Source: Vicia villosa
Taxonomy: Eukaryota > Streptophyta > Magnoliopsida > Fabales > Fabaceae
Length of the DNA: 64,000 bases
Reading direction: 5' to 3'
Assembly (NCBI RefSeq): GCF_029867415.1
Contig: NW_026706154.1
Coordinates: 1 to 64,000 of the forward strand
In this document: positions 32,335 to 44,524 of the stretch, piece after piece
Layout of the letters: each line of letters begins with the position of its first letter
Position numbering within the stretch: the first letter of the stretch is position 1
Made by a program: the position numbers and the translations under genes
The notes under the pieces: model-generated
Told to the model about the DNA's origin: nothing
Databases searched by the model: none
Seen by the model: the letters and a program-made list of their open reading frames with translations, nothing else

Positions 32335-32502
32335 ATGGCGAAGCGGTGGGAAACGTGTTTTCTTATGGTCATCACCATTGCTACGGTGATCATGTCTTTC
32401 TTTTGTCTACACAGCCCGGAACACTGTGGACCTGGGATGCTTATGCTCCCAATCATCTACATGTTACTATTTGTAGCATGGGTTATCAATCGTCATTTTT
32501 AA
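32335..32502 (+). CDS. Small ORF, 55 aa, two predicted membrane helices
   Basis: I do not recognise this protein. The ATG context is aaaATGgcg, which suits plant initiation (G at +4). The product starts MAKRWE. It has one hydrophobic stretch at about residues 8-24 and a second at about 34-51, separated by a short loop with Cys, His, Pro and Gly, and a basic end (INRHF). That suggests a small membrane hairpin protein. It lies in the extra 710-bp segment of the solo LTR, sense to the LTR, with its own TATA box about 95 bases upstream. The ORF is short enough to occur by chance; the combination of TATA box, good start context and hydrophobic pattern is why I list it. Confidence 0.4.
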   Translation: MAKRWETCFLMVITIATVIMSFFCLHSPEHCGPGMLMLPIIYMLLFVAWVINRHF

Positions 32503-34100
32503 GATTTGCCGTATTTCTTAAATGTACCGTTTATTCGTCGTACTGTTCAATATAGTATGTAATATTTGTACTGTCAGTATTAAATATTGTACTACTTGTC
32601 ATAATATTGCTTAATTACTCAGATAATATTTTATGTGTTTTTTGCCAGTCAAATATTCATTTTTCTGTGCATTAAATGATTTTCAGGGTTATTATCGGTA
32701 ATTTTGCCCGCATACAGTAAATATTAGTTATTTATTATGTCCGTGTTTTTAACAAGTCATATAAATAACTTTCATTTTTCACATAAAACAAAAACAACAA
32801 AAAAGAAAATTAACTTTGACTGTTGATTTTTCACTCTAACTGCTACGTCAATACCTGAACAGTCAGTCGACAGCCAAACTGCTGGCAGTACAATTCTCAG
32901 TGTTTTGTACCATCAATCAAATCAATCTTTCACAATTCAAAATTCCAAGATTTTTGTTCTAGAGGTCTTCTGAATATCAAGCGATTAGCAGAGACTCAAC
33001 ACTGCACAAAAATCAGGTACGCTTAACTGTCTCCTACATAAACAGTCCCTGACTAGGGTTTTCTTGTTTTTACAGGAGAAACAAGTTTTTGAGAGCTCAA
33101 ATGGATTTCATACACATCCATATATCTCAAAGTACTATCATACAAATTTTCAAACTTCAATTCACTCAGACGCACCGTCAGCAGCTCAAACAGTCAACAG
33201 ACGACCCGTTTGACCAAAAAAGTCAACAGACAGTCAAAAATGAAATTTTTTGTCAAAGTCCATATTTTGTCAAAGAATTCATCATTTGATCATTGGATGA
33301 TCATAATTCATCAAGGAAAGATCAAAAATCAACAAAACCCTAAGATTCAAAATTAGGGTTTTTGCCTGAAAAGTCAACTCAACTTTGACTGGTCATAACT
33401 CTCTCATCCTTCATCCAAAAAATTCAAACCAAAGCTCATTTTGAAGGAAATTCAATTATCTTTCAAATGCCATTGATCCCATGGTCATTGGATTCACCAT
33501 TTGAAAATTATGATCAAAGACATTACAGGTCATTTTCAAAGTCAACAAAAAGACACTTTTTTCAAAAGGACACACAAAGAGCATCAAAAATCATTTTGAC
33601 ATGAGACCAAAGGCATTGGTTAGAGGACTCTTTGAGGTTTCCAAAAAGTGCAAGATCTCCTTCATATGACAAAAATTGAGGGATTTACACCTTGTTGAAG
33701 TTGGCTAAATTTTGGAAAATGCATAAAACCAACATTGCTCAAAAATGCATTTTTTTCCAAATGGGGCCAAGTTTTCATGGTTCAAACATCATTTCCATGA
33801 TATTATGGGCCTCCCACGACCAAGACTAAGCCCACACCATTTTTATTTCATTTTTTGCATAATTTTATCTTATTTTAAGATTAAATTAAAAAGAAAAATG
33901 AAAGGATAATGGATGGCTTAAATCTTAAGCATGACTCACCCAAGGAATCTTCATTTTTCTGCAGAGAATTGAAGAGCAAGGCAAGAGCATTGAAGACAAG
34001 AAGACTTGGTCAATAATTCAAAGCTTTTTAATATAAAAAATTCAAGAATTCCACAAAGGCAACTAGATGCTTCTTAGCTTCAATTCTAAGCACTCAATGC

Positions 34101-34110
34101 TTATATATAG
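34101..34110 (+). promoter_or_regulatory. TATA box of the solo LTR
   Basis: ttatatatag is at the position equivalent to the B LTR TATA box, in a segment diverged from B. Confidence 0.6.
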
Positions 34111-36129
34111 GCTAGCATACTTCAGTAATGAAGGGGACAAGTTTAGAAACAAAGCCTTGCTGATAACACACTTGTAATCACTTGAAATTTTTCAAAGAAA
34201 TTCAAAATTCGAATTTTAATTTCTATCTTGTTTCAGTTCAAATTAAACACTCAAATACAATCCTCAAGTATCATTGAACGTATTCCAATCAATTGCAAGC
34301 CTTGAAGCTCACTAAATCGAGCTATACAGGTCATAATTTGTTCAAATCTAAATCAACTCGTATCTGGTCATTCATGCATGTTTAACAAGATGTAGACATG
34401 TATTTGTGTTTGGTTTGAGGTCCTAATCATTTCTGGAAACTTAATTGAAGTTTGGACGCCTATACGTAGGATCACCATTTTAGGGTTCGAACCTTTAAAT
34501 TTGGGGTTTTACTATCCATGCAAAATTATGAACTCTAAATGGTACCATTAGAATCGCATGAACAATACGAACTGAACCATGGTATCGCGCCAGATTTATA
34601 TTAGTGTTTGCTAGTATTCGCTATTTTCAACAGGTGTAAAAGGTTGGAGTTTTTACACCACCTGCAAATGAAAGGTGTAAAAGCCCATCCTGAGGAAGAA
34701 GACGATGCGTGGCGTCCTCCGATTGGCTGGAGGGCGCGCGCGTATTTTTGAATTAATCTTGGATTCTGTGTTTTGCAGGTACATCACGTGGTATGGTCCC
34801 TCATGCTAGTGACCATCAGATCCACTAGCCAGCTCATCCAACGCACCAGACAAGTGATCCGCACCATAGACCACACTTATCCACCACACCTGATCGTATC
34901 CTTTTTTTTTTATTTCTATTTTAATTTTCTTTGCAAAATTATTTAAAAATAGTTTTAAAAATCCAAAAAATACACAAAAAATATTTTTAGACTTCTAAAA
35001 TAATATATTATTTTCTGAAATAAAAATATTTTATTTTTCTTCAAAGTTTCAATATTTTGCATAATTAATTAGTATATATTTATATATTTGCTTTTTAATT
35101 ATTCTAACCAATCAAAAAAATCATAAAAAAAATTGTTCTTTATATAAATATTGTTTATATATTATAAACTAATTTTGTACATATTTTGAATAATTTTCTC
35201 TCTAATTTTTAATTATTTGTATAATTATTTGCATAATTATGTATTAATTAACTTAATCAATTTCAAATCAATTCCAAAAATTCCAAAAAAATTAGTTTTG
35301 TTTTAAAATTAATTGACAAATATTTTGTACATATTTTAAACTTAATTTCTAGGTTTAAATCTATTTTCATCTTTTTTCTTCATTTTAATTTAATTAATCA
35401 CGCATTTATTATAATTAAAATCAATCATAAAAAATCCAAAAACATGCCTTTTATTTTTCTTGCAATTTAAATTCCTAGATAAATGTATAGGATGTCAAAT
35501 TCATGTAAATAGGCTTAGTTTACATTTCCTGCACAATCGATGTAATAGCGTAGATTTACTTTCCGCACTTTACATTTCTGCATTTTAATTTCCCGCACAT
35601 ATAAACTGCGTGTATGTCAAAGATAAAATTGAACCGTTAGATCACTAACTTCAAAGATAAAATATCTGAATCCAATCACAATCACACTTGGACCTTTTAA
35701 GGTAATCCCTTCTCATTCTTTTCAAAATCAAAGTCAAAATTCTACTGTTTTGAGTACAAAATCGAACCTTTTGTTTATATCCGGTGAAAGGATAGATTTT
35801 TAAAGGAAATAAGGATAAAGACCTTACAACTCAAGGTAGACCTCCTAGTTTGCTTGCTCAAATCAAAACAAACAAAATTCTCATACACTGTTGTTTTTCA
35901 AAACAAAACTTTCAAAAAAGACAATACTTTGTATACATCCAAACACGGATTATTACAAAGTTAACGTTCTTTTCAAAACATCTTTCGAAAGATAAACAAG
36001 CATTTTGTATACATCCACACACGGATCATTACAAAATTCCATTTACAAAAGTATTTGAAACCACATATGAGCATTCTAAAGCAATTGAAAAGTGATCGAA
36101 AAACAAGTGAGCTAAGCAAACTTAAGAGC

Positions 36130-36177
36130 CCATGGATAACCATGGATACAAAGGGTGCTAACACCTTCCCTTTGTAT
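36130..36177 (+). other. LTR-end two-hairpin module, solo LTR
   Basis: ccatgg 36130-36135/ccatgg 36140-36145, then atacaaaggg 36146-36155/ccctttgtat 36168-36177, as in the B LTRs. Confidence 0.85.
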
Positions 36178-36376
36178 AACCTACCCCCTTACCCTGAATT
36201 TCTTAAAGGTCTTTTTTCTGTTTCTTTTATAAACCTTTCCTTAATTGGATAAAATAAAAGGTCGGTGGCGACTCTGTGAATTTTCAAAAATGCGAAAGCA
36301 TTAAGCGATAAAAAAGAGTCAGTTCACGTATCTCTCCAGAACAGAGGTATGGCCCGGATAAAAACGGAGGTCCACA

Positions 36377-37047
36377 ATATTCATCGACCCAGAGTTGCGC
36401 ATCCTTCTCACTATTCCTTTTTTTAGGAATATGTAAGACAAGAGCCTTCCATATGGAAGACAGGTCACAACCCCTTGACGGGCAGCAGCCATGGAAACGG
36501 CTTCGACAAGCCCTTTGAAGATCATCAAAGGGAAGTTGATTTTCTTCCCACGAAGGGCACAGAGGATAAACTCCAAGTCATCCACCATGATGCTGTTTTG
36601 GTCAGGGTTTCGTGGTTGAAAGTTACCCACAAGCAGTTGATGCCAAACCCTGATGACCTTGGCACTATAAGGGTCGTTGTCCATGAGAGTCCTCAACAGA
36701 AGATGAGTCGTCATGTTGAAGCTATTATCATCAAAGGTTTCGCCAGATTTGTTGCATCTCATCAAGTTAGAGATGGTGGAAGGAGTGATTCTGATTTGGG
36801 CACGTCGAACTTCAGAGACTATGGTAGTTCTGCCCTCTGGATCTATGCGTAAAGACGCAAACATCCAGAAATCAGCCAGCATGTTGGGATAAACTGGTCC
36901 TTCCAGGATTTCATAGTAGAAATCAAGTTCTTGATTGGCAAAGAGAGCACCAATGCTGATGAAGTTTTCATCAAACTCTTCTTCAGAAAGTTTGAACTCT
37001 TTCTTTATGCAAGCTCTGATGTTGTTGTAAGTAAGAGGTTGCGCCAT
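36377..37047 (-). pseudogene. Antisense gene 2 of element C (transposon-associated protein), interrupted
   Basis: The ORF starts at ATG 37047 (minus) and is clean for about 223 codons until the solo LTR; the end lies at 31633-31693. The product would be about 240 aa, largely helical, with a VYPNMLADFW motif. It resembles the putative plant transposon protein domain found in many plant retroelement-derived ORFs; that match is from memory of the family style and is not certain. A TATA box lies about 130 bases upstream of the ATG. It is convergent with pol and in tandem with the PMD gene upstream. Function unknown; before the LTR insertion it looks intact. Confidence 0.7.
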
Positions 37048-37644
37048 GAAGAGAAAGAAAAGGTTAAAAAGGTTTTGTTTTTAGGCTGTATGTTTCTGAG
37101 AAACAGAGAAAGAGAAACAAACTTTTGAGTAAAGGTTTCAAATAAGTGTGAAGGAAGAAGTGTGATGTTGAACCTTTATATAGACCTGGGGCAATAGAAG
37201 AACGGTTTAATTTTTAATGATTGATTAGACTGCGTTTGGTATTCCAAAGAGGAGTTATGGCTTCCGCCGTTTCCCGCCCTTGGAAGTTGAAATGTAATCA
37301 TGAGAAACTGGTGCACGCACGTCTTAAGAAAGACGTTTTGAAGAAAGTGACGTCATCTTTTAATAATGGTTACGGCTAGGGGAGTGGAAACGTCAAGTCT
37401 AGACTGAAAGGAGTGCGAAGGATAGCCAGGTCACGTGTTTATCTTTATTAAGATTACTGTGACAATTAAATATATTTTGACAAGATTTGAAGAATTTCCA
37501 GAGTCTTACTCATGATCATTTCAAAATGGTATAGAATATGTGAACTGGCAAACAAAAGGTCTACATAGATATATTCCTGGTGGAATTCGATTACAAGATA
37601 AACCAATGTGCATTATAGAAAAATCATTACAAGATTTGAAAGGA
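37048..37644 (-). promoter_or_regulatory. Promoter region between the two antisense genes of C
   Basis: On the minus strand tctatataaagg (37173-37184) is a canonical TATA box about 130 bases before the ATG at 37047. The rest shows no ORF of its own. The sequence contains acgtcatc and cacgtg strings (near 37340 and 37433), which are common in plant promoters but too short to prove anything. Confidence 0.55.
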
Positions 37645-40600
37645 CTAATTAAAATCTCTAGGAAGAGTGTCTTTTATCTTCGAATATTGAATCTCCCAGG
37701 AAGACATGCGAAGTTCAATCAGGGCCCTTTGTTTCTTCAGTTCGTCAATTTCGGGAACTAGTTTTTGTGCAGCCTCGAAATGTTGGATTCCTAAACGCGC
37801 AACTTCAGTCAATTCCTACTCACTGGATTGTTGAATGGTTGCCTTACGAGATTCAGCCTCCTTTATCTTTTCTTCAAGATGGACAATCCCTTGTTTCCAG
37901 GATTGGATATTCTGCTCACATTCATCATACTCTTTCTGTTTCTCTGAGCGTTTAAGCTTGAGAGCATCACCTTTCTTCGACGCATCAATAGCGTCTTTCC
38001 AAGATGAACTATGAGAAGCCACTTTCGTAGTAAGTTGTTCTTCAATATGGCAACATCGAAGAATGTTTGATTGAAGTTGTTCGATCAGAGAACCCAACAA
38101 AACGATCACCTCTGAGACTTCTTTCGAAACCAGAAGAAGATCCACCTTTTTCAGAAGTTGATTCAAGCTATGACTTTTGATAGGATCCTTGCTAAGAATT
38201 TCGACGAGGTTGGTTTCGAAGAACTTTTCCTTTATCTGATGAAGAAGGACAGAAGTATCCTCTTTATTACCAGATTCTGGTTGTACAGCTAGAGAAGTTT
38301 CGAGCTCAGAAGGCGAAATATTATCAATGTCCATCATAGCCTTGAGGAAGCTGAGAGGATCAGTTTGTTTAAGTTGCTCCAATTCTGAAGGAGTAGGCTT
38401 TGCTGGGGCAGGAGTCGAAGTAGTTTCAGGAGAAACTATGGTCCCAAAAGTTGTGGTTTCGTGGGGAACTACTGTGGCTAACTTGGAGGTTTCTTCCATG
38501 ACATCTTGTTCAGATAAAGTGTCCTCACTACCAGTTGGATGGCCAGCCGCATTATTGCTACCTGAACATTGTTGGTCTGCTTTTTTGCTCTTGTGGGTAG
38601 GTGGAGAATCATCAGTTGAATGGCTCCCTTCGATTGCTGTACTAGGAATGATAGTCGCAAGAGGCTGAGCGTCTTCGATCACTGGTGAAAGCACATGAGA
38701 TTTACTTGCATGAAATAATTAGAACATGTCATGGTAAGGAGAGTTGCAAGAAATCTCTTCGCTGTAAAAAAGAATATGCATTTAACTTGGAGTTTATCAA
38801 GATCAATATTAAGAGTGAAGGATTTAAGATCGGAAGTGGCTGTGCCAACATCATCCTACAATCATAAGGTAAAACGTTAACTTAATTATTTTAAGTTAAA
38901 AATTTATAAAGATGATTAGGTTGGGAAATCCAAATACCTTAGTTAGGATGTTATCTGGGCTCGAATTGTGGCTCTCGACAACGAAAGCGTTACTACCACC
39001 TTTCAAAGGTGATTCTTCAGAAGATACCTTGTCACCCGGTGAAGTAAGTTTCGAAGACCCAGATCCCTTTTCTTTTCCTGAAGGAGAAGCGGCCTTCTGC
39101 CTTTTCTTTTGGGCTTGTCTGATTCGAGGTGGAGATTTGTCATCATCATCTGAGACAACTACTGGAGAGGTTTTTTGCTTCGAATGTGGTGGAGGCTTCG
39201 AACTCTGAAAATATAAATTGAGTGAGGTAAGTATGATTTATGCAACATACAAATGAAAGATATAGAATGTATATACCGTGGGTTTCTTGTCAGCAGTGAT
39301 AGAGTCACTCTCACTGCGCTTGTTGCTCTGCGAAACTTCAGAAGCTTTCTGCGCAGGGAGTTGTTTGACCTTTTTCCTTCGAGCAACAGCTGTAGTTGAA
39401 ACTGGAATTAGTATTTCAGCGGAAAAGGAACGTTAGTCAAAAAATTTGTCTAAACCCAAACCTTCAGGTATTGGAGTCAAGACACGAACATGTTCAAGAT
39501 CTATATGGAGATGTCCTTTGAAAGTATCCAGGGTATGCTTAGTCGGGACCACTCGTTCAGCGCGTTTTTTAGTGCTTTCCTGAAGAATTTTAAAAACATT
39601 CCCACACACGAACCAGTCAGGGAAAGGAGGGCTTAAAGCCACACCAAAATCAGCGCTTGGCAGTGGAGAGAATTTTGGAGGATTAAGTTTGAAAGCCACT
39701 TCATAACGCAGTTCTGGTCGAACAGACGAGGGCAGTTTCAACTTATCCAGTTTAGCTGAAAACTTTTCGCGCAAAGTGACTGCAGCTTCACGAACGGTCC
39801 GACTAAGAACATCAGGCCTGTAAATGGTTTCATAGAACTTTTGAAAGGCTTGTATTTCTTTAATATGAGTCGAAGTACCTTTTTGAAATTTTTCCTGCAC
39901 ATCAGCAAAAGCTTCAGTTAGTTCGCGAGTAAGGCTCTCAGCGTCAAAGATTTGCGTGGTGTAATAGTCCGTCCACCATTGTTGAAAATCCGGAGTAGAG
40001 AAAAATGCGGGATCGAAAGGAATAGGTGAAAGATTGGTCACACTAGCATATCTGGCAATTTTTTATTCACATTCTTCTTCAGTCAGATGTAAAGTGTGTA
40101 AATACATGTGGTTCCTTTTCTCGTACAGACATTTGGGTTTTACTTGAACCAATCCAAATTTCCTTGATACCAGATTTGGTTGGTAGAAGAGGAGAACGTA
40201 TTGGCTTTTGGAGGGGCGAAGACGGTGATAGAATAACCTTGGGGTAAGGAAAGCTCCCCAAATAGTCATAGATTCAGTCTCTTGATCTTGAGATGTTGGT
40301 GGAAACTTTTGAGTGAACCATTCGGGACCCACTGTCCTGTTTACGAACGGAGCCATCGAAGGGCTGAATTGATGACACCGAGCAAACATCATGACATATG
40401 CTAGAAAGTGCTCGTGAAGTTTACCAGTCTCTTCTTTTGGGGTTAGCGAAGCCAACCTGGTTCCTTCTACAGTTCGATTTTTAATATCTGGATCTTCTTC
40501 GTTCACAACACCTCGAAATGGGAGTTGAGCCTCGAAAGTAGCATTGAGCCACAGTTGTAGCAGCCAGAAGGGGCCATCGAAAAGCAAAGAACCTGTTTTA

Positions 40601-41550
40601 TAATTCTTTACAAGGTATGTTGCTTCACCTAGGTTCTCGTAGAGAAACCCTAGAATTAACTGGCTCAGGTTTAGTTTTGTTCCAGCATGGAGTTGATTAG
40701 CCATACAGAGATATCTTTTTGCCACTTGTATGGACCTAGAACAGAAGACGCACCTCGAAAGCCATAAGGCTAAGAAAGCAATGTGCTCTTCGTCTGAGAC
40801 TACTTCATTATTTTCGTCATGATACTTTTGAATGAATGCAGTATAAGTAACAGTTGCTTCATTGAAGTTAATAGTATCAGTGTCCATGACGTTGGGGTCG
40901 AAGGGTTCTCCGGTTGGTCGAAGCCCCGTAATGGCAGCTATGTCGAAAAGCGTGGGGGTGATCATTCCACATGGAAGATGGAAAGTGTTGTGGGAAGCAT
41001 CCCAGAAATAAACTGACGCAACTAACATGGTTTGGTTGTATTCTAAACCAGTCTTGGACAGTTGGATTAAATCATAAATGCCCAGTTCTTTCCAGAAAGA
41101 AGCCTTGTGTTTCTTTACTCTTGCCAACCAGGCATAGTATAGTTCAGGGTCTTTTGCTAAGGGAATTGACCTAAAAACTTTCATAAAATTGGTTACATAG
41201 TTTAACCTAATTTTCTCTAGGGCTGAAGGGGTTACGGTCGAAGTGTTTTCCGTATCATCAGGCTTTGCTGAAATAGGACGGTCATCTTCATCTATTTTGT
41301 TCTTGATAACTAACGGCCTAGTTTTATAGTAAGCAGGAAAGAATTTACTCAGAGAAGGGTTAGTTTCTCCTGGTAAAGGACCCATGAAAGCATAAGTTTT
41401 CCCAGAAAGTTCAAAAGGAATGATTACCTGAGAAGCGTAAATGTCGCGCACTTCCACAGAATTTGGGTTTGGTATGTACTCTTGATCCCCCATCTATGTA
41501 GATTGTTGAAGTTTCAAAGCTGGTTGAAGAACATTTGAGGAAGACGCCAT
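37645..41550 (-). pseudogene. Antisense plant-mobile-domain (PMD) gene of element C
   Basis: The gene starts on the minus strand at ATG 41548-41550. An in-frame TAG precedes the ATG at 41493. From 41493 to 40063 runs a 476-codon plant mobile domain of the aminotransferase-like PMD family (motifs KASFWKELGIYDLI, TLFDIAAITGLRPTGEPFDP, DEEHIAFLALWLSRCVFC). A TAA at 40063 is followed in the same frame by about 200 more codons to 39433. Apparent introns follow: GT near 39463 to AG near 39404, GT near 39278 to AG near 39207, and a donor near 38938. A Ser/Lys-rich segment follows, and then a coiled-coil C-terminal region (38694-37816). A further ~55 codons in another frame reach a stop at 37645. PMD proteins are linked to transposons and, in the host MAIN/MAIL1 genes, to silencing. 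Tat elements are known to carry extra antisense ORFs. Confidence 0.78.
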
Positions 41551-41658
41551 CAGTAAGTTTGATTTTTTGGAATGGGTTTGAATATAATCAGGAGTGTTCT
41601 TTTCTGTGAAGGAATAAGGAAATAAGAGGTAAAAGTTATGTGAAGGTTAAAGTTTCGG

Positions 41659-41666
41659 TATTTAAA
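41659..41666 (-). promoter_or_regulatory. Possible TATA box of the antisense PMD gene
   Basis: tttaaata on the minus strand lies about 110 bases before ATG 41550, between the polypurine tract and the gene. Confidence 0.45.
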
Positions 41667-41971
41667 GGTTTAACGGAAACCCTTTCAAATCTTTTGGGTA
41701 AAAGCCAAGAGACACGCGGCAGGCGTTGATTTCATCCAACGGCGGTCGAATAGTTATTAGCTTTACTCCTAGTATATAGGAGTAATGATCAGGGAGTAAG
41801 ACCAGAACGTGGGAATGTAAGTTATGAGTAGACATCTTTGAAAATGACAAGACGTTTTGGAAACAGAGTCATAAATGATTATGACGTCAGTCAATGATCT
41901 TGGAACTCTAAAACGAAATCTTATTACAGCAAGAAACGCCTATTTCTCTTGTTTTTCGAAACAGGCATTTA

Positions 41972-41983
41972 TTGGGGGCAATT
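41972..41983 (+). other. Polypurine tract of element C
   Basis: ttgggggcaatt directly precedes the TG of the 3' LTR. Confidence 0.75.
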
Positions 41984-42933
41984 TGTTAGCTGAAGATTTC
42001 GTTTAGGAAGAAATGTCCTTCGAAGGTCTGAAATTCGAAGGAGGTGGTTACTGATGACCATCTTTGAAGATAGGGAATGGCTACTGATGGCCATGCTTCG
42101 AGAATGATGTTTAAGTTGAGACAAAGATACTGAGCACCGAAGCTAAATTTGAGAAGAATAGTCTTTGGGACTTAGACGTTTTTGCGAAATATGCGAAGTA
42201 CTGAAGCTTAGCGGGTTTTCGTGGCGTTCTCGATTGTAACTATGTTGCCACGCATCGAAGGAGGATTCAGGCGGGATGATTTGAATTTCGAAACAGTTTA
42301 TGTAACCGCACGAAGACAGATGGCATCCTTGGATTTTCTATAGGCAACGTGGCATTAGATTAGTCTAGGACCGTTAGGGTCGAAATTAGTATAAATAAGG
42401 GTCTTAATGTTAGGCTTCCGTGTGTTTATTTTGTACAAATCACTCACATATTGCTCAAGTATCAAGTGTTAAGAGAAAGAGTTCGCTGAGAAATGTATGT
42501 ATGACACCAACACCAATTTAAATACATGTGTATTTTCCTTTATTCAAGTATCTTTCGATATTATTGCGCTTTCCTTTATTTTCTGTCATTTACATTCTTG
42601 CATTCTTTATTTTCATGTCATTTATCTTTGAAATATTTAACTTTTCTGCACTTTAAGATTCTTGCACTTTTACAAGTTTTGTCTTATGTTTTATCTCTAA
42701 CTTTCGCTAGTGTTATATTTACGTGTATAACAAGGTGATTGCTAATCTTTATTTATTTGATTGAGCATTTCTTATTTCGAGACACACCAATCATAGACAT
42801 AATTCAAACTATCATGAATAACAACCTATTTGACTATGTCCTAGGATCAATCTAGTCGATCCTGCGAGTAACCAAATCATATTTATTATAGTTTGGAAGA
42901 CTAGCGGTTGTTTACCGGAAATCACCGTAAACA
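41984..42933 (+). mobile_element. 3' LTR of element C (950 bp)
   Basis: It starts TGTTAGCTG after the polypurine tract and ends at AAACA. Its last 72 bp match 24414-24485. A TATA box (tataaataagg) is at 42390-42400. It is much shorter than the Ogre LTRs in this window, so C belongs to a different Tat family. The sequence after 42933 is copia gag; the target duplication cannot be checked because the left end is lost. Confidence 0.88.
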
Positions 42934-44440
42934 CACCCTCATAGCCAACGCCAATCCTTTTGTTTCCAGAAACACCATATATCATAGAAGCAAGATGACT
43001 TCTGCCAATACTTCTAGATAGGTACTTTCTGAAGCTCGAGTCATATTCTTTCAGAATATGATTGAGACTAGGAATGAATTTTTCTGATTCAGAAGGAGAT
43101 CTAATATCTTTGGATAATTTTAAAACTTTTTCCTTCAGTTCAGAATTTTCCACTTCCAGCTTCTTAGTTTCAAATTCAAATAGCTATTTCAGCTTTTTGT
43201 ATTTGATACTAAGATGAGCCTTAAGTTCCAGAAGTTCAGTTAAACTGGAAACTAACTCTTCTCTAGATAGTTCAGAAAATACCTCTTCAGAATCTGATTC
43301 TGATGTAGATTATGATCCAACATCCACTGTGGCCATCAGTGCAAGGTTTGCCTGCTCACCTTCAGAGTCTGATTCTGATTCTGATTCTGAATCATCCCAT
43401 GTTGCCATAAGACCTTCCTTCTTATGAAACTTCTTCTTGGGATTCTCCTTCTGAAGTTTTGGACATTCATTCTTGAAGTGTCCAGGCTCATTGCACTCAT
43501 AGAAGATGACCTTCTTTTTGTCAGATCTTCTGCCTCCAGAAGATTCTCCTCTTTCAGGCTTCTTTGAACTTCTGAAGTTCTTGAACTTCCTTTGCTTTCT
43601 CTTCCAAAGATGGTTTACCCTTCTGGAGATCATGGACAATTCATCTTCTTCTTCTGATTCTGATTCTTCAGAATCTACTTCTTCAGCCTGAAAAGCGTTA
43701 GTGCATTTTTTATAATTGGATTTTAATGCAATAGACTTACCTTTCTTTTGAGGCTCATTTGCATCCAGCTCTATCTCATGGCTTCTCAAGGCACTGATTA
43801 GCTCTTCCAAAGAGACTTCATTCAGATTCTTTGCTATCTTGAATGCAGTCACCATTGGACCCCATCTTCTGGGCAAGCTTCTGATGATCTTCTTTACATG
43901 ATCAGCCTTGGTGTAGCCTTTGTCCGGAACTCTTAATCCAGCAGGTAGCATTTGAAATCTTGAAAACATCTTCTCAATATTTTCATCGTCCTCCATCTTG
44001 AAGGCTTCATATTTCTGGATTAGAGCAACAACTTTGGTCTCCTTGACTTGAGCATTTCCTTCATGGGTCATTTTCAATGACTCATATATATCATAGGCAG
44101 TTTCCTTGTTAGATATCTTCTCATACTCAGCATGAGAGATAGCATTCAGCAAAACAGTCCTACATTTATGATGATTTTTGAATAGCTTCTTTTGATCATC
44201 ATTCATTTCTTGTCTTGTAAGCCTTACGCCAGTAGCTTTCACTGGATGTTTGTAACCATCCATCAGCAGATCCCATAAGTCACCATCTAGACCAAGGAAG
44301 TAACTTTCAAGTTTATCTTTCCAGTATTCAAAGTTTTCACCATTAAATACTGGTGGTCTAGTATAACCATTGTTACCATTTCCATTGTATTGCTCAGCAG
44401 AGCCAGATGTAGATGTATTTGTTGGATTTTCACCAGACAT
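42934..44440 (-). pseudogene. gag of a SIRE/Maximus-type Ty1/copia element, truncated by C
   Basis: The ATG is at 44440 (minus). The ORF has the UBN2/gag-type region (motif NGENFEYWKDKLESYFLG) at residues 30-230, an acidic and Ser-rich linker, and a zinc knuckle C-x2-C-x4-H-x4-C read as YECNEPGHFKNECPKL. A TAA at 43310 and a TAG near 43185 interrupt the frame. Coding similarity, including a coiled-coil region, continues in frame to the border with element C at 42934. Protease, integrase, RT and RNase H are absent and do not appear on the other side of C, so they were deleted. Confidence 0.88.
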
Positions 44441-44510
44441 CTTGACTTAAGCGTTTTATTCTTCCTGAATCTTTTCTAAACACGGTTAAGTGCTTGCACC
44501 TTAGAGCCGG

Positions 44511-44523
44511 CGCTCTGATGCCA
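44511..44523 (-). other. Primer-binding site of the copia element
   Basis: On the minus strand tggcatcagagcg follows the LTR. It differs at one position over the first eleven bases from tggtatcagag, the usual initiator-Met-tRNA site of plant copia elements. Confidence 0.75.
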
Positions 44524-44524
44524 A

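Larger units (their letters stand above)
32007..32716 (+). other. 710-bp segment present only in the solo LTR
   Basis: Both B LTRs lack exactly this stretch; their sequence passes from ggtaaca to gtatattag. The segment is bordered by aca on both sides, which fits loss by microhomology in the B lineage or gain here. It contains a TATA box and a short ORF. Confidence 0.8.
31699..36376 (+). mobile_element. Solo LTR of the B family (4678 bp)
   Basis: It starts TGTTATACCCC and ends TCCACA, and is flanked by the atatt duplication with no interior, so it is the product of LTR-LTR recombination. It matches the B LTRs over most of its length. It differs by an extra 710 bp (32007-32716) and a replaced or expanded U3/R segment around 34040-34900. 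TATA box at 34101-34110; terminal hairpin module at 36130-36177. Confidence 0.95.

Noticed and set aside
36475..36852. Plus-strand ORF opposite antisense gene 2
   Set aside because: Shadow of the minus-strand coding frame; no similarity of its own.
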